The position numbers and the translations under genes are program-made. From Nitrospinota bacterium (lineage in GTDB: Bacteria; Nitrospirota; Nitrospiria; Nitrospirales; UBA8639), in the NCBI GenBank assembly GCA_022561525.1, contig JADFRB010000177.1, positions 1-5,332 of the forward strand: DNA of 5,332 nucleotides. The letters run 5' to 3'. The notes under the pieces were generated by a model. The model had not been told where the DNA came from, did not search any database, and saw only the letters and a program-made list of their open reading frames with translations. Of this stretch, positions 1 to 5,332 are shown piece after piece (the first letter of the stretch is position 1; the number at the start of each line of letters is the position of its first letter).

Positions 1-35
1 GAGTCCCGCGTCCTTATTGGATAGCGAGTCTCACC

Positions 36-59
36 CAGCCCCGCTTGATCTTGGGGCTG
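36..59 (+). terminator. GC-rich hairpin, possible terminator of an off-window gene
   Basis: Seven perfectly complementary bases, CAGCCCC at 36-42 and GGGGCTG at 53-59, enclose a 10-base loop. The following bases (TTGAATACTTT) are T-rich only in patches, so this is a weak candidate for a rho-independent terminator of a gene ending left of the window. No reading frame crossing positions 1-35 is recognisable, so the gene it would serve is unknown. Confidence 0.3.
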
Positions 60-128
60 TTGAATACTTTAGAATTTTTCATAATGCCTTTCCCATGTGA
101 CTTATTTTATTGACCACCAAAGGCAATA

Positions 129-250
129 GGGAATGTTCAAAAAGGTGCGCTCAGCAAGGCCGCAGGCGCTTTGGCGCGCGGAGCGTACTCATAGTACGTG
201 AGCACGACAAAGGGCCGAGAACGCCGCTGACGCCCTTTTTCAACATTCCC
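129..250. repeat. Palindromic intergenic element (REP/MITE-like), about 122 bp
   Basis: The ends are inverted repeats of 17 bp with one mismatch: GGGAATGTTCAAAAAGG at 129-145 against CCTTTTTCAACATTCCC at 234-250. The complementarity continues inward imperfectly (GCGCTCAGC near 147-154 against GCTGACGCC near 226-234). It closes at the centre with a small hairpin, GTACT-CAT-AGTAC at 185-197. The whole element could therefore fold into one long stem on either strand, with a T5 run at each outgoing end, which would suit a bidirectional terminator. It encodes nothing convincing: the only open frame across it is the by-product of the palindrome. It lies directly against the stop codon of the leftward gene at 251-541. 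The design matches non-autonomous palindromic elements scattered between genes. I recall similar sequences in Nitrospira genomes, but this was not checked. Confidence 0.75.
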
Positions 251-541
251 TTACTTGGCCCGACGTTGCAGCACCAACACAAACGCCATTAACGTCGGCA
301 AGGGGGCGATAAAAAACGGGAGCATCCAAATCCAGATGTTCTTCCCCCGTACTCGCGCTTGATCGTACATCCATACAAACACCCATACCAGCAACAGTAC
401 ATAGTTCAAGGCCATCCAATGGGTGGTTCGCGTTACGAGTATACTGGCTTCTTCACCAGTTGACGTCAGCCAAAAGACTACCTCCAGAATTCCGAACAAC
501 ACCAATAACGTCAGGACGATTCGCTTACTCCACACATACAT
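251..541 (-). CDS. Small integral membrane protein of unknown function, 96 aa
   Basis: I do not recognise the family. The start is the ATG at 541-539, preceded by a strong Shine-Dalgarno sequence (GAGGTGA, the complement of 546-552) 7 bases from GAGG to the ATG, so this is very probably translated. The protein is almost entirely hydrophobic, with likely membrane helices at about residues 8-26, 42-58 and 69-91. The only extended polar segments are a short stretch around 28-40 and a basic loop at 60-68 (DQARVRGKN), followed by a Trp-rich helix and a basic tail (QRRAK). The pattern of a D-x-x-x-x-RGKN loop leading into a proline-containing helix is reminiscent of many short, uncharacterised bacterial membrane proteins. 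There is no signal peptidase site, no cysteine pair and no catalytic motif. It stands alone, divergent from nrdJ, and its 3' end abuts the palindromic element that probably terminates it. No convincing promoter was found. Confidence 0.75.
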   Translation of the reverse strand: MYVWSKRIVLTLLVLFGILEVVFWLTSTGEEASILVTRTTHWMALNYVLLLVWVFVWMYDQARVRGKNIWIWMLPFFIAPLPTLMAFVLVLQRRAK

Positions 542-639
542 GCCATCACCTCACAATTTTTAATTGAGACCTTCGCTGAAATTCGGTCCCATGCCAGCGT
601 TCCTCACCATTCACCCCTTAGCATAGTACGACCAGAGTG

Positions 640-672
640 AAAAAATCGAGGCCGGAAGAGGCCCTTCGGCCT
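640..672 (-). terminator. Candidate leftward rho-independent terminator
   Basis: On the + strand, GGCC-G-GAAG (650-658, with one bulged G at 654) pairs with CTTCGGCC (664-671) around a 5-base loop. The pair 649-672 extends the stem. Read on the minus strand, the hairpin is followed after three bases by six T (the complement of 645-640), the usual form of an intrinsic terminator. On the + strand there is no T-run. No gene reading leftward into it is visible, so it could end a small untranslated RNA or stray transcription, or be a remnant. Confidence 0.35.
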
Positions 673-734
673 TACTCAAGACAAGAGACAAGCCTAGTCC
701 CAAGGAACGGCCGGATCAATGGAAAACAGGGACC

Positions 735-789
735 TTGTCGCTAATCGCTCAAAAAAATGAGGGCACGAAAGATCACAACCTAGCGACAA
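735..789. repeat. 9-bp perfect inverted repeat with 37-bp spacer
   Basis: TTGTCGCTA at 735-743 is the exact reverse complement of TAGCGACAA at 781-789. The GCGAC core recurs at 796-800. The spacer is AT-rich in part and has no further pairing that I can see. It could be a weak stem or a split operator, or chance in a region that also shows the near-direct repeat AGAGACAA(G/A)CC at 684-694 and 802-812. Confidence 0.3.
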
Positions 790-818
790 AAACAAGCGAC
801 CAGAGACAAACCATGAGG

Positions 819-844
819 ACGCCGCTGACGCCATTTTTCAACAT
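819..844. repeat. Half-copy of the palindromic element
   Basis: These 26 bases match 221-246 of the palindromic element at 25 positions: ACGCCGCTGACGCC, then C changed to A, then TTTTTCAACAT. To the left, GACAAA at 805-810 also corresponds to 206-211, with a diverged stretch one base shorter between. The opposite arm is not found nearby, so this is a solo right half, either a truncated or decayed element. Confidence 0.6.
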
Positions 845-920
845 CTTTTGGTATTTCCAAGCCAGTTTCCCCTTACGGAAAGGCATCTTTAAAAAAAATT
901 GGACAGAATGAAGGAAGGCC

Positions 921-1035
921 TGTGGATATGAAAGTCAAACCCTAATCAACCTGTGTATAACTCGATATATTTCCTTGCAACACATTGACATTTTATGGCT
1001 TTTCTTTGTTCACAGGCTATTCACTTTTATCCCCA
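921..1035. promoter_or_regulatory. Cluster of four DnaA-box-like nonamers
   Basis: Compared with the DnaA box TTATNCACA, TGTGTATAA at 952-960 is an exact match on the minus strand. Three more sites have one mismatch: TGTGGATAT at 921-929 (minus), TTGTTCACA at 1006-1014 (plus) and TTATCCCCA at 1027-1035 (plus). They occur within 115 bases of AT-rich sequence immediately upstream of the nrdJ promoter, two in each orientation. In E. coli DnaA binds upstream of nrdAB and links nucleotide reduction to replication initiation; a similar role here is inference. There is no dnaA or dnaN in view, so I do not call this a replication origin. Confidence 0.45.
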
Positions 1036-1050
1036 TCATTTTATCTAAAA

Positions 1051-1066
1051 ACACAATATTTAGTAT
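1051..1066. promoter_or_regulatory. NrdR box 1
   Basis: ACACAATATTTAGTAT matches the published NrdR-box consensus acaCwAtATaTwGtgt at 14 of 16 positions. NrdR is the zinc-ribbon/ATP-cone repressor that senses ATP and dATP and controls ribonucleotide reductase genes across bacteria. The site ends on the first base of the TTGACA -35 hexamer of the predicted nrdJ promoter, a position suited to repression. Confidence 0.8.
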
Positions 1067-1094
1067 TGACAATTTACCTTAACCCCTATAGATT
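1066..1094 (+). promoter_or_regulatory. Predicted sigma-70 promoter of nrdJ
   Basis: A perfect -35 hexamer, TTGACA at 1066-1071, is followed after 17 bases by TAGATT at 1089-1094 (4 of 6 against TATAAT). TATAGA at 1087-1092 is an alternative with a 15-base spacer. Transcription would start near 1101, leaving a leader of about 120 bases. The -35 touches NrdR box 1 and the -10 lies inside NrdR box 2, so bound NrdR should occlude RNA polymerase. Confidence 0.55.
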
Positions 1095-1098
1095 GTGC
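1083..1098. promoter_or_regulatory. NrdR box 2
   Basis: CCCCTATAGATTGTGC matches the NrdR-box consensus at 12 of 16 positions. It starts exactly 32 bp after box 1, leaving 16 bp between the two. Paired NrdR boxes about 15-16 bp apart, three helical turns centre to centre, are the standard arrangement needed for cooperative NrdR binding. That spacing supports this weaker site. Confidence 0.7.
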
Positions 1099-1147
1099 CT
1101 CCTCGATTGATAATCTCCTTCCTGATTTAAGCAAATGGTACACTAAA

Positions 1148-1225
1148 ATGCCATGGGATATGTTTACAGTCGCTCCATTACGACCTGACCTTTCTTTCCT
1201 CAAAGGCAAAGGAGAATTGGCTTGA
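1148..1225 (+). CDS. Possible 25-codon leader ORF overlapping the nrdJ start
   Basis: An ATG at 1148 opens a frame of 25 codons ([10 protein letters not shown]..., ending ...KGKGELA) closed by the TGA at 1223-1225. That stop overlaps the TTG start of nrdJ (1222-1224) as TTGA, the geometry of translationally coupled genes. The nrdJ Shine-Dalgarno sequence lies inside this ORF, so ribosomes translating it would pass over and could reload at nrdJ. Against it: no Shine-Dalgarno sequence precedes 1148, the peptide resembles nothing I know, and an ORF of this size can arise by chance. A second in-frame ATG occurs at 1160. Confidence 0.2.
   Translation: MPWDMFTVAPLRPDLSFLKGKGELA
1208..1214 (+). promoter_or_regulatory. 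Strong ribosome binding site fixing a TTG start for nrdJ
   Basis: AAAGGAG is followed by 7 bases and then TTG at 1222. The frame is closed upstream by TGA at 1186-1188, and no ATG or GTG lies between that stop and 1222. The TTG is therefore the only sensible start, and the protein then begins MKIKRCFT, as expected for this family. Confidence 0.85.
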
Positions 1226-4200
1226 AAATCAAGCGTTGTTTCACTCAAACAGGTCATAGTCCCTATGAAACCATTCCCTTTTCGGCCCGATCGTCTGAAA
1301 TTCGGAATCCGGATGGTTCGGTGGTATTTCAGCTTAGTGATATCCAGGCGCCGGAGCAATGGTCTCAGCTTGCCGTGGATATCTTAGCCCAAAAGTATTT
1401 CCGAAAAGCCGGGATCCCACAATTGGATGAGCAGGGAGCCTCCCTCCAAGATGCCGACGGAAACCCGCTCACGGGGTGTGAACGGGATGCTCGACAAGTC
1501 TTTCATCGGCTTGCAGGGTGCTGGACCCGCTGGGGCCAAACCCATGGATATTTTGATACGGATGAGGACGGACACACGTTTCATGATGAATTGTGTTTTA
1601 TGTTGGCCAAACAAATGGCGGCCCCGAATTCGCCACAATGGTTTAATACAGGCCTCCATAGTGCCTATGGGCTTGTTGGTCCTTCGCAAGGACATTATTA
1701 CGTCGATCCCAACACCAAACGACTCAACAGATCGAAGAACGCCTATGAACGCCCTCAAGTCCATGCCTGTTTTATCCAATCCGTTTCCGATGACCTCGTG
1801 AACGAAGGTGGCATCATGGATCTGTGGGTTCGTGAAGCCCGGCTCTTCAAATATGGGTCTGGAACCGGAACGAACTTTTCCAAACTACGAGGTCACGATG
1901 AGCCCTTATCCGGAGGTGGAAAATCCTCCGGCCTCATGTCATTTCTACGGATTGGCGATCGCGCGGCAGGCGCGATCAAATCTGGGGGCACCACTCGTCG
2001 GGCCGCCAAGATGGTGTGTTTGGATCTCGATCATCCCGACATTGAACAATTCATCGACTGGAAGGTTATCGAAGAACAAAAAGTCGCGGCCATGGTCACA
2101 GGATCAAAAGTCTGTGCCCAACGGTTAAATGCGGTTCTTCAGGCGTGCCAGCTCAAATCCGGCGACCAGACATCTGTAGAAATCGACCCACAACGGAATC
2201 CTTCGCTCAAACAGGCCCTGAAGGCCGCTCGTGACTCCGCCGTTCCTGAGCCCTACATTCAACGGATGTATGCCTACGCACAAGAAGGGTTTACCCATTT
2301 TGTGTTTCATGAATACGACACCAATTGGGATAGCAAAGCCTACCAAACCGTTTCCGGGCAAAATTCCAACAACAGCATTCGTGTGCCGAATGCGTTTTTT
2401 GACGCCTTAAATCAGGATGCAGACTGGATCTTGACGCGACGGACCGATGGGAAACCCACGAAAACATTCAAAGCCAAGGAATTGTGGGACCGGATTTCCT
2501 GGGCCGCGTGGATATGTGCGGACCCCGGCATTCAATATGACACCACAATCAATGAATGGCATACCTGTCCAGAGGATGGACGCATTAATGCCTCGAACCC
2601 TTGCAGTGAATACATGTTCTTAGATGACACGGCCTGCAATTTAGCCTCGTTAAATCTGGGGACCTTTATGACCCCAGAAGGGGAATTTGACGTTCCCGCC
2701 TACCAGCATGCGATTCGACTATGGACGATCGTATTGGAAATTAGCGTGCTCATGGCTGGATTCCCCAGCAAGTCTATTGCCGAGAAAAGTTATAAGTTTC
2801 GAACCTTGGGACTGGGATATGCCAACCTGGGCTCCCTGCTCATGCGGCAAGGCATTCCCTACGGCTCTCCTAAGGCCTTAGCCATCACTGGAACGCTCAC
2901 CGCTATTCTGACTGGAGAATCCTATGCCACATCCGCGGAAATGGCCGCGGAACTCGGACCGTTCCCCGGCTATGCCAAGAACCGTGAATCCATGTTGCGA
3001 GTCATGCGAAATCATCGACGCGCGACATATGGGACGTCTTATGACGCGTACGAAGGCTTGACCATCCCTCCCCAGTGTATCGATGAACGTGAGGCGCCCA
3101 GCAACCTCCTTGCCGCGGCACGAGAAACATGGGATCGAGCTGTTGAATTAGGCGAAGCGCATGGGTACCGCAATGCCCAAGCCACCGTCATTGCGCCAAC
3201 CGGTACCATTGGATTGGTCATGGATTGTGACACCACGGGCATTGAACCAGACTTTGCCCTGGTCAAATTCAAAAAATTGGCTGGTGGTGGGTACTTTAAA
3301 ATCATCAACCAAAGTCTGCCACCCGCGTTGAAGAAACTCGGGTACACCCAAGAGCAGATTCACGACATTATTACCTATGCCACCGGCACACGGACATTGA
3401 AACATGCACCGTTCATCAACCATGAATCGCTGATGGCGAAAGACTTTAACCCTGAGGCCATGGCACGAATCGAAGCCACGCTCGATGGGGTATTCGAAAT
3501 TCAATTTGCGTTTAATAAATGGACCTTGGGCGAAGACTTCTGTCGAGATCGCTTAAGGTTCACGGATACCCAACTCAATGACCCAAAGTTCAATATGCTC
3601 AAGGAACTAGGATTTGCACAGGAAGAAATTTTAGCAGCAAATGATTTTTGTTGCGGAACGATGACAGTTGAAGGAGCGCCTCATCTCCAAACTGAGCATT
3701 TGCCCGTCTTTGATTGCGCCAACCGCTGTGGCCGAATTGGAAAACGATATATTTCCACTGATGCCCATATTCGCACCATGGCCGCAGCGCAACCGTTTAT
3801 CAGCGGAGCCATTAGCAAAACCATCAACATGCCAGCAGAATCCACCGTCGGCCATGTCAAGGATGCCTATTATTTGGGATGGAAAAACATGCTCAAAGCC
3901 GTGGCGCTCTATCGTGATGGCTCGAAACTCAGCCAACCACTGAGCGCCTCCAGTGACATTATCCAGACCACAGAAGCAACTGACGAGATCATGGTCAAGG
4001 CTCAGCAAATCACGGAACGCATCATGGTTCGGTATTTAGCTAAACGTCGTCCACTTCCCACTCGACGAGTGGGCTATACCCAAAAGGCGAATGTCGGCGG
4101 TCACAAAATTTATCTTCGAACCGGAGAATATGAAGATGGCACGTTGGGAGAAATTTTCCTCGATATGCACAAAGAAGGAGCCGCCTTCCGCAGTTTAATC

Positions 4201-4749
4201 AACTGCTTCGCCATCGCCATTTCTTTGGGGCTCCAACATGGCGTCCCACTCGAAGAGTTCGTAGAAGCCTTCCTCTTCACCCGGTTCGAACCCAATGGCC
4301 CAGTCAAACTGAATGACCATATCAAAATGTCGACTTCAATCATCGACTACATCTTCCGTGAACTCGCAATCACGTATCTCGACCGGACTGACCTGCAACA
4401 GGTCGTGCCGGAAGACCTTCGGGGAGATTCCGTCAAACAAGACCCTGAATGCACCGACGATGAACCCGCTGACCCAAGAACCATTACCTCTGCCACCATC
4501 AGCTCGGAGCTGTTTCCTTCACGACGAGGCAATAAAAATGGACAACACGGGAATGGGCGAGGAAACGGAAAAGTCTCACACAAACTTGAATTGAAACAGA
4601 CATCCGTCACCTACACCACAGAGATGGATACGGCCCATCGAACCGGGTTTGAAGGGGACCCCTGCCCGACTTGCAAACAGTTTAAATTAGTGCGGAACGG
4701 CATGTGCTTGGTCTGCCGAAATTGTGGCGAAACCACGGGGTGCTCATAA
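1222..4749 (+). CDS. nrdJ: Adenosylcobalamin-dependent (class II) ribonucleotide reductase
   Basis: This 1175-residue cytoplasmic enzyme reduces ribonucleotides to deoxyribonucleotides for DNA synthesis. Class II enzymes make the active-site thiyl radical with adenosylcobalamin, so they work with or without oxygen. The N-terminal and central barrel regions (about 1-900) carry the signature residues. C183 (HACFIQ) and C472 ([11 protein letters not shown]) correspond to the E. coli NrdA reducing pair C225/C462. N459-P-C461-S-E463 is the N-x-C-x-E site whose C461 should bear the thiyl radical. PTGTIG at 659-664 is the conserved phosphate-binding loop. FDCANRCGR (830-838) and [14 protein letters not shown] (857-870) are class II family blocks. 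Residues about 957-1050 fit the TSCPD-type domain, followed by a Gly/Asn-rich linker (about 1101-1118). The zinc-ribbon tail has C1148, C1151, C1162, C1165, C1168 and C1174; tail cysteines re-reduce the active site. No N-terminal ATP-cone and no intein interrupt it. The start is TTG with a strong ribosome binding site. Two NrdR boxes upstream predict control by dATP-sensing NrdR. It probably heads a three-gene transcript. Confidence 0.97.
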   Translation: MKIKRCFTQTGHSPYETIPFSARSSEIRNPDGSVVFQLSDIQAPEQWSQLAVDILAQKYFRKAGIPQLDEQGASLQDADGNPLTGCERDARQVFHRLAGCWTRWGQTHGYFDTDEDGHTFHDELCFMLAKQMAAPNSPQWFNTGLHSAYGLVGPSQGHYYVDPNTKRLNRSKNAYERPQVHACFIQSVSDDLVNEGGIMDLWVREARLFKYGSGTGTNFSKLRGHDEPLSGGGKSSGLMSFLRIGDRAAGAIKSGGTTRRAAKMVCLDLDHPDIEQFIDWKVIEEQKVAAMVTGSKVCAQRLNAVLQACQLKSGDQTSVEIDPQRNPSLKQALKAARDSAVPEPYIQRMYAYAQEGFTHFVFHEYDTNWDSKAYQTVSGQNSNNSIRVPNAFFDALNQDADWILTRRTDGKPTKTFKAKELWDRISWAAWICADPGIQYDTTINEWHTCPEDGRINASNPCSEYMFLDDTACNLASLNLGTFMTPEGEFDVPAYQHAIRLWTIVLEISVLMAGFPSKSIAEKSYKFRTLGLGYANLGSLLMRQGIPYGSPKALAITGTLTAILTGESYATSAEMAAELGPFPGYAKNRESMLRVMRNHRRATYGTSYDAYEGLTIPPQCIDEREAPSNLLAAARETWDRAVELGEAHGYRNAQATVIAPTGTIGLVMDCDTTGIEPDFALVKFKKLAGGGYFKIINQSLPPALKKLGYTQEQIHDIITYATGTRTLKHAPFINHESLMAKDFNPEAMARIEATLDGVFEIQFAFNKWTLGEDFCRDRLRFTDTQLNDPKFNMLKELGFAQEEILAANDFCCGTMTVEGAPHLQTEHLPVFDCANRCGRIGKRYISTDAHIRTMAAAQPFISGAISKTINMPAESTVGHVKDAYYLGWKNMLKAVALYRDGSKLSQPLSASSDIIQTTEATDEIMVKAQQITERIMVRYLAKRRPLPTRRVGYTQKANVGGHKIYLRTGEYEDGTLGEIFLDMHKEGAAFRSLINCFAIAISLGLQHGVPLEEFVEAFLFTRFEPNGPVKLNDHIKMSTSIIDYIFRELAITYLDRTDLQQVVPEDLRGDSVKQDPECTDDEPADPRTITSATISSELFPSRRGNKNGQHGNGRGNGKVSHKLELKQTSVTYTTEMDTAHRTGFEGDPCPTCKQFKLVRNGMCLVCRNCGETTGCS

Positions 4750-4779
4750 AATTTTTATGGTTAAGGAAATGACTACACA

Positions 4780-4962
4780 ATGGGGACAAAAGAAGAAACG
4801 ATATATTGTCCTTATTCGGATTGCAGAAAACCAATTACAATTAAGGTAAAACTCTACTCATATTACCTCAACAGAGAATTGCCTAATGAATGTCCCTGTT
4901 GCAAAAGAAAATTTTCAAAAGGGGAGTACAATCCATTAAGTGGTCCGGAAAAATGGGATTAA
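4780..4962 (+). CDS. Small zinc-ribbon protein of unknown function, 60 aa
   Basis: I do not recognise a named family. The ATG at 4780 is preceded by AAGGAA at 4763-4768 with a longish 11-base spacer. An in-frame TAA at 4762 excludes an earlier start. The protein has C10-x4-C15 (CPYSDC) and, after 22 residues, C38-x2-C41 (CPCC, with C40 extra), the layout of a single treble-clef or zinc-ribbon fold. Basic residues follow both knuckles, which could suit nucleic acid or protein binding. No other domain, signal peptide or membrane segment is present. It starts 30 bp after nrdJ and ends 18 bp before the cupin gene, so it is probably co-transcribed. By hand count only 64 of its 183 bases (about 35%) are G or C, well below both neighbours (about 52% in the stretches I counted). 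This suggests recent acquisition or a small, weakly selected gene. Confidence 0.7.
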   Translation: MGTKEETIYCPYSDCRKPITIKVKLYSYYLNRELPNECPCCKRKFSKGEYNPLSGPEKWD

Positions 4963-4980
4963 AATTGAAAGGGCAAATCT

Positions 4981-5289
4981 GTGAAAACTGCACAAGTTGA
5001 AAAAACAGACATTGAAAAACAATGGCATGCCCGCGGATTCAGTTGTGGAATGTGGATTGATCACGCACGCCGAGTCTGGAAAGACGATTGGCATGACACC
5101 GATGAATTGTTCATGGCCATCGCCGGAGAGCTGGAAATTGAAATGGGTGGACGATGCATTCGCCCAAAAATCGGAGAAGAAGTCCTCATCCCGGCCCGCG
5201 TTCACCATACCGTGAAGAACGTTGGGAAGAAAACCGCACGCTGGCTCTACGGGCTCAAAGCCCCAGCTTTTCAGCCTGTTCAAGATTAG
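4981..5289 (+). CDS. Single-domain cupin protein, 102 aa
   Basis: This is a small beta-barrel protein of the cupin_2 type, cytoplasmic by its lack of a signal or membrane segment. It starts at GTG 4981, with GAAAGGG at 4967-4973 as ribosome binding site (7-base spacer). Cupin motif 1 (G-x5-HxH-x3,4-E-x6-G) appears as D36-W-H38-x3-E42-x6-G49, with Asp in place of the first His. Motif 2 is clear: G65-x5-P71-x3-H75-H76-x3-N80. The likely metal ligands are H38, E42 and H76 (or H75), with D36 possibly substituting. The length fits a stand-alone cupin sensor, isomerase or small dioxygenase. The substrate cannot be read from sequence: small cupins bind sugars, aromatic compounds, metals or nothing. 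The conserved L-x-A-x-x-G-E-L-like strand and the IPARVHH turn are typical. Its place as the last gene behind nrdJ and the zinc-ribbon gene suggests co-expression but does not define a role. Confidence 0.85.
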   Translation: MKTAQVEKTDIEKQWHARGFSCGMWIDHARRVWKDDWHDTDELFMAIAGELEIEMGGRCIRPKIGEEVLIPARVHHTVKNVGKKTARWLYGLKAPAFQPVQD

Positions 5290-5332
5290 ACAGATCTACT
5301 GCGGATGCGCTGGATGTGGCCAGATCTTCCGA

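Larger units (their letters stand above)
542..1221. other. 680-bp divergent intergenic region, control region on its right side
   Basis: This separates the leftward membrane-protein gene from nrdJ. No protein gene of normal size, tRNA or rRNA is visible. The left half (542-850) contains a minus-strand hairpin with a T-run, a 9-bp inverted repeat and a half-copy of the palindromic element. The right half (about 880-1100) becomes markedly AT-rich and carries DnaA-box-like sites, a pair of NrdR boxes and a promoter. I searched by eye for a cobalamin-riboswitch B12 box, which precedes some nrdJ genes, and found none. The predicted 5' untranslated region, about 120 bases, is also too short for a full cobalamin riboswitch. 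Confidence 0.7.

Noticed and set aside
1..107. Open frames at the left edge on the + strand and a 22-codon minus-strand ORF beginning with ATG at 81-79
   Set aside because: The edge frames give no recognisable protein and stop within about 110 bases. The short minus ORF has only a poor ribosome binding site and no family resemblance.
110..292. 60-codon + strand ORF across the palindromic element
   Set aside because: It begins with a non-ATG codon, lacks a ribosome binding site, runs through the inverted repeat and ends inside the opposite-strand membrane-protein gene; a by-product of the palindrome.
985..1013. Second TTGACA at 985-990 as a promoter
   Set aside because: No acceptable -10 hexamer lies 16-18 bases downstream (GTTCAC, TTCACA). 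The TTGACA at 1066 is better placed.
880..1100. Replication origin (AT-rich stretch with DnaA-like boxes)
   Set aside because: No dnaA, dnaN, parAB or gidA neighbour and a clear regulatory reading for nrdJ. Only one box is an exact match.
1098..1221. Cobalamin riboswitch in the nrdJ leader
   Set aside because: No B12-box sequence is visible and the predicted leader of about 120 bases is shorter than a full cobalamin riboswitch.
1384..4610. Several 64-131 codon ORFs in other frames and on the minus strand within nrdJ
   Set aside because: They lie entirely or almost entirely under a well-conserved coding frame and give compositionally odd, unrecognisable proteins.
1222..4749. Intein inside nrdJ (common in this family)
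   Set aside because: The conserved blocks around C183, N459-E463 and 659-664 are uninterrupted, and no splicing or endonuclease motifs are seen.
5292..5332. AGATCT repeats at 5292-5297 and 5322-5327 as a terminator, and an ATG at 5305 as a new gene
   Set aside because: The possible stem is only 6 bp with a 24-base loop and no T-run. The ATG has no ribosome binding site and too little sequence remains to judge.

Overview
The window is about 5.3 kb of ordinary bacterial chromosome dominated by one large gene, a coenzyme-B12-dependent (class II) ribonucleotide reductase, nrdJ, on the + strand. Its body is roughly 50% G+C. The NrdJ sequence, the cobalamin-dependent RNR with a C-terminal zinc-ribbon tail, and a roughly 120-bp palindromic intergenic element remind me of the nitrite-oxidising genus Nitrospira, perhaps one of its moderate-GC marine-type members. 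That assignment is from memory of the families, not from a search, and should be treated as tentative.

Layout. Positions 1-128 hold no gene I can support; there is a GC-rich hairpin at 36-59. Positions 129-250 are a near-perfect palindromic repeat element that directly abuts the stop codon of a small leftward gene (251-541) for a three-helix membrane protein of unknown function. Positions 542-1221 are a 680-bp divergent intergenic region. Its left part holds a half-copy of the palindromic element (819-844), a hairpin with a T-run reading leftward (640-672) and a 9-bp inverted repeat. Its right part is AT-rich and looks like a dense control region for nrdJ: four DnaA-box-like nonamers (921-1035), two NrdR boxes exactly 32 bp apart (1051-1066 and 1083-1098), and a TTGACA promoter embedded between and inside those boxes. 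A 25-codon leader ORF (1148-1225) ends in a TTGA overlap with the TTG start of nrdJ.

Downstream, nrdJ (1222-4749) is followed after 30 bp by a very AT-rich 60-residue zinc-ribbon gene (4780-4962), then after 18 bp by a 102-residue cupin gene (4981-5289). The short gaps, the shared strand and the absence of a visible terminator suggest one transcript. If so, the two small genes would be expressed with deoxyribonucleotide synthesis under NrdR, and possibly DnaA, control. The last 43 bp hold nothing I can call.

No clearly new biological system is present. The parts most worth a second look are the combined DnaA/NrdR control region, the overlapping leader ORF, the compositionally foreign zinc-ribbon gene inserted behind nrdJ, and the palindromic element.
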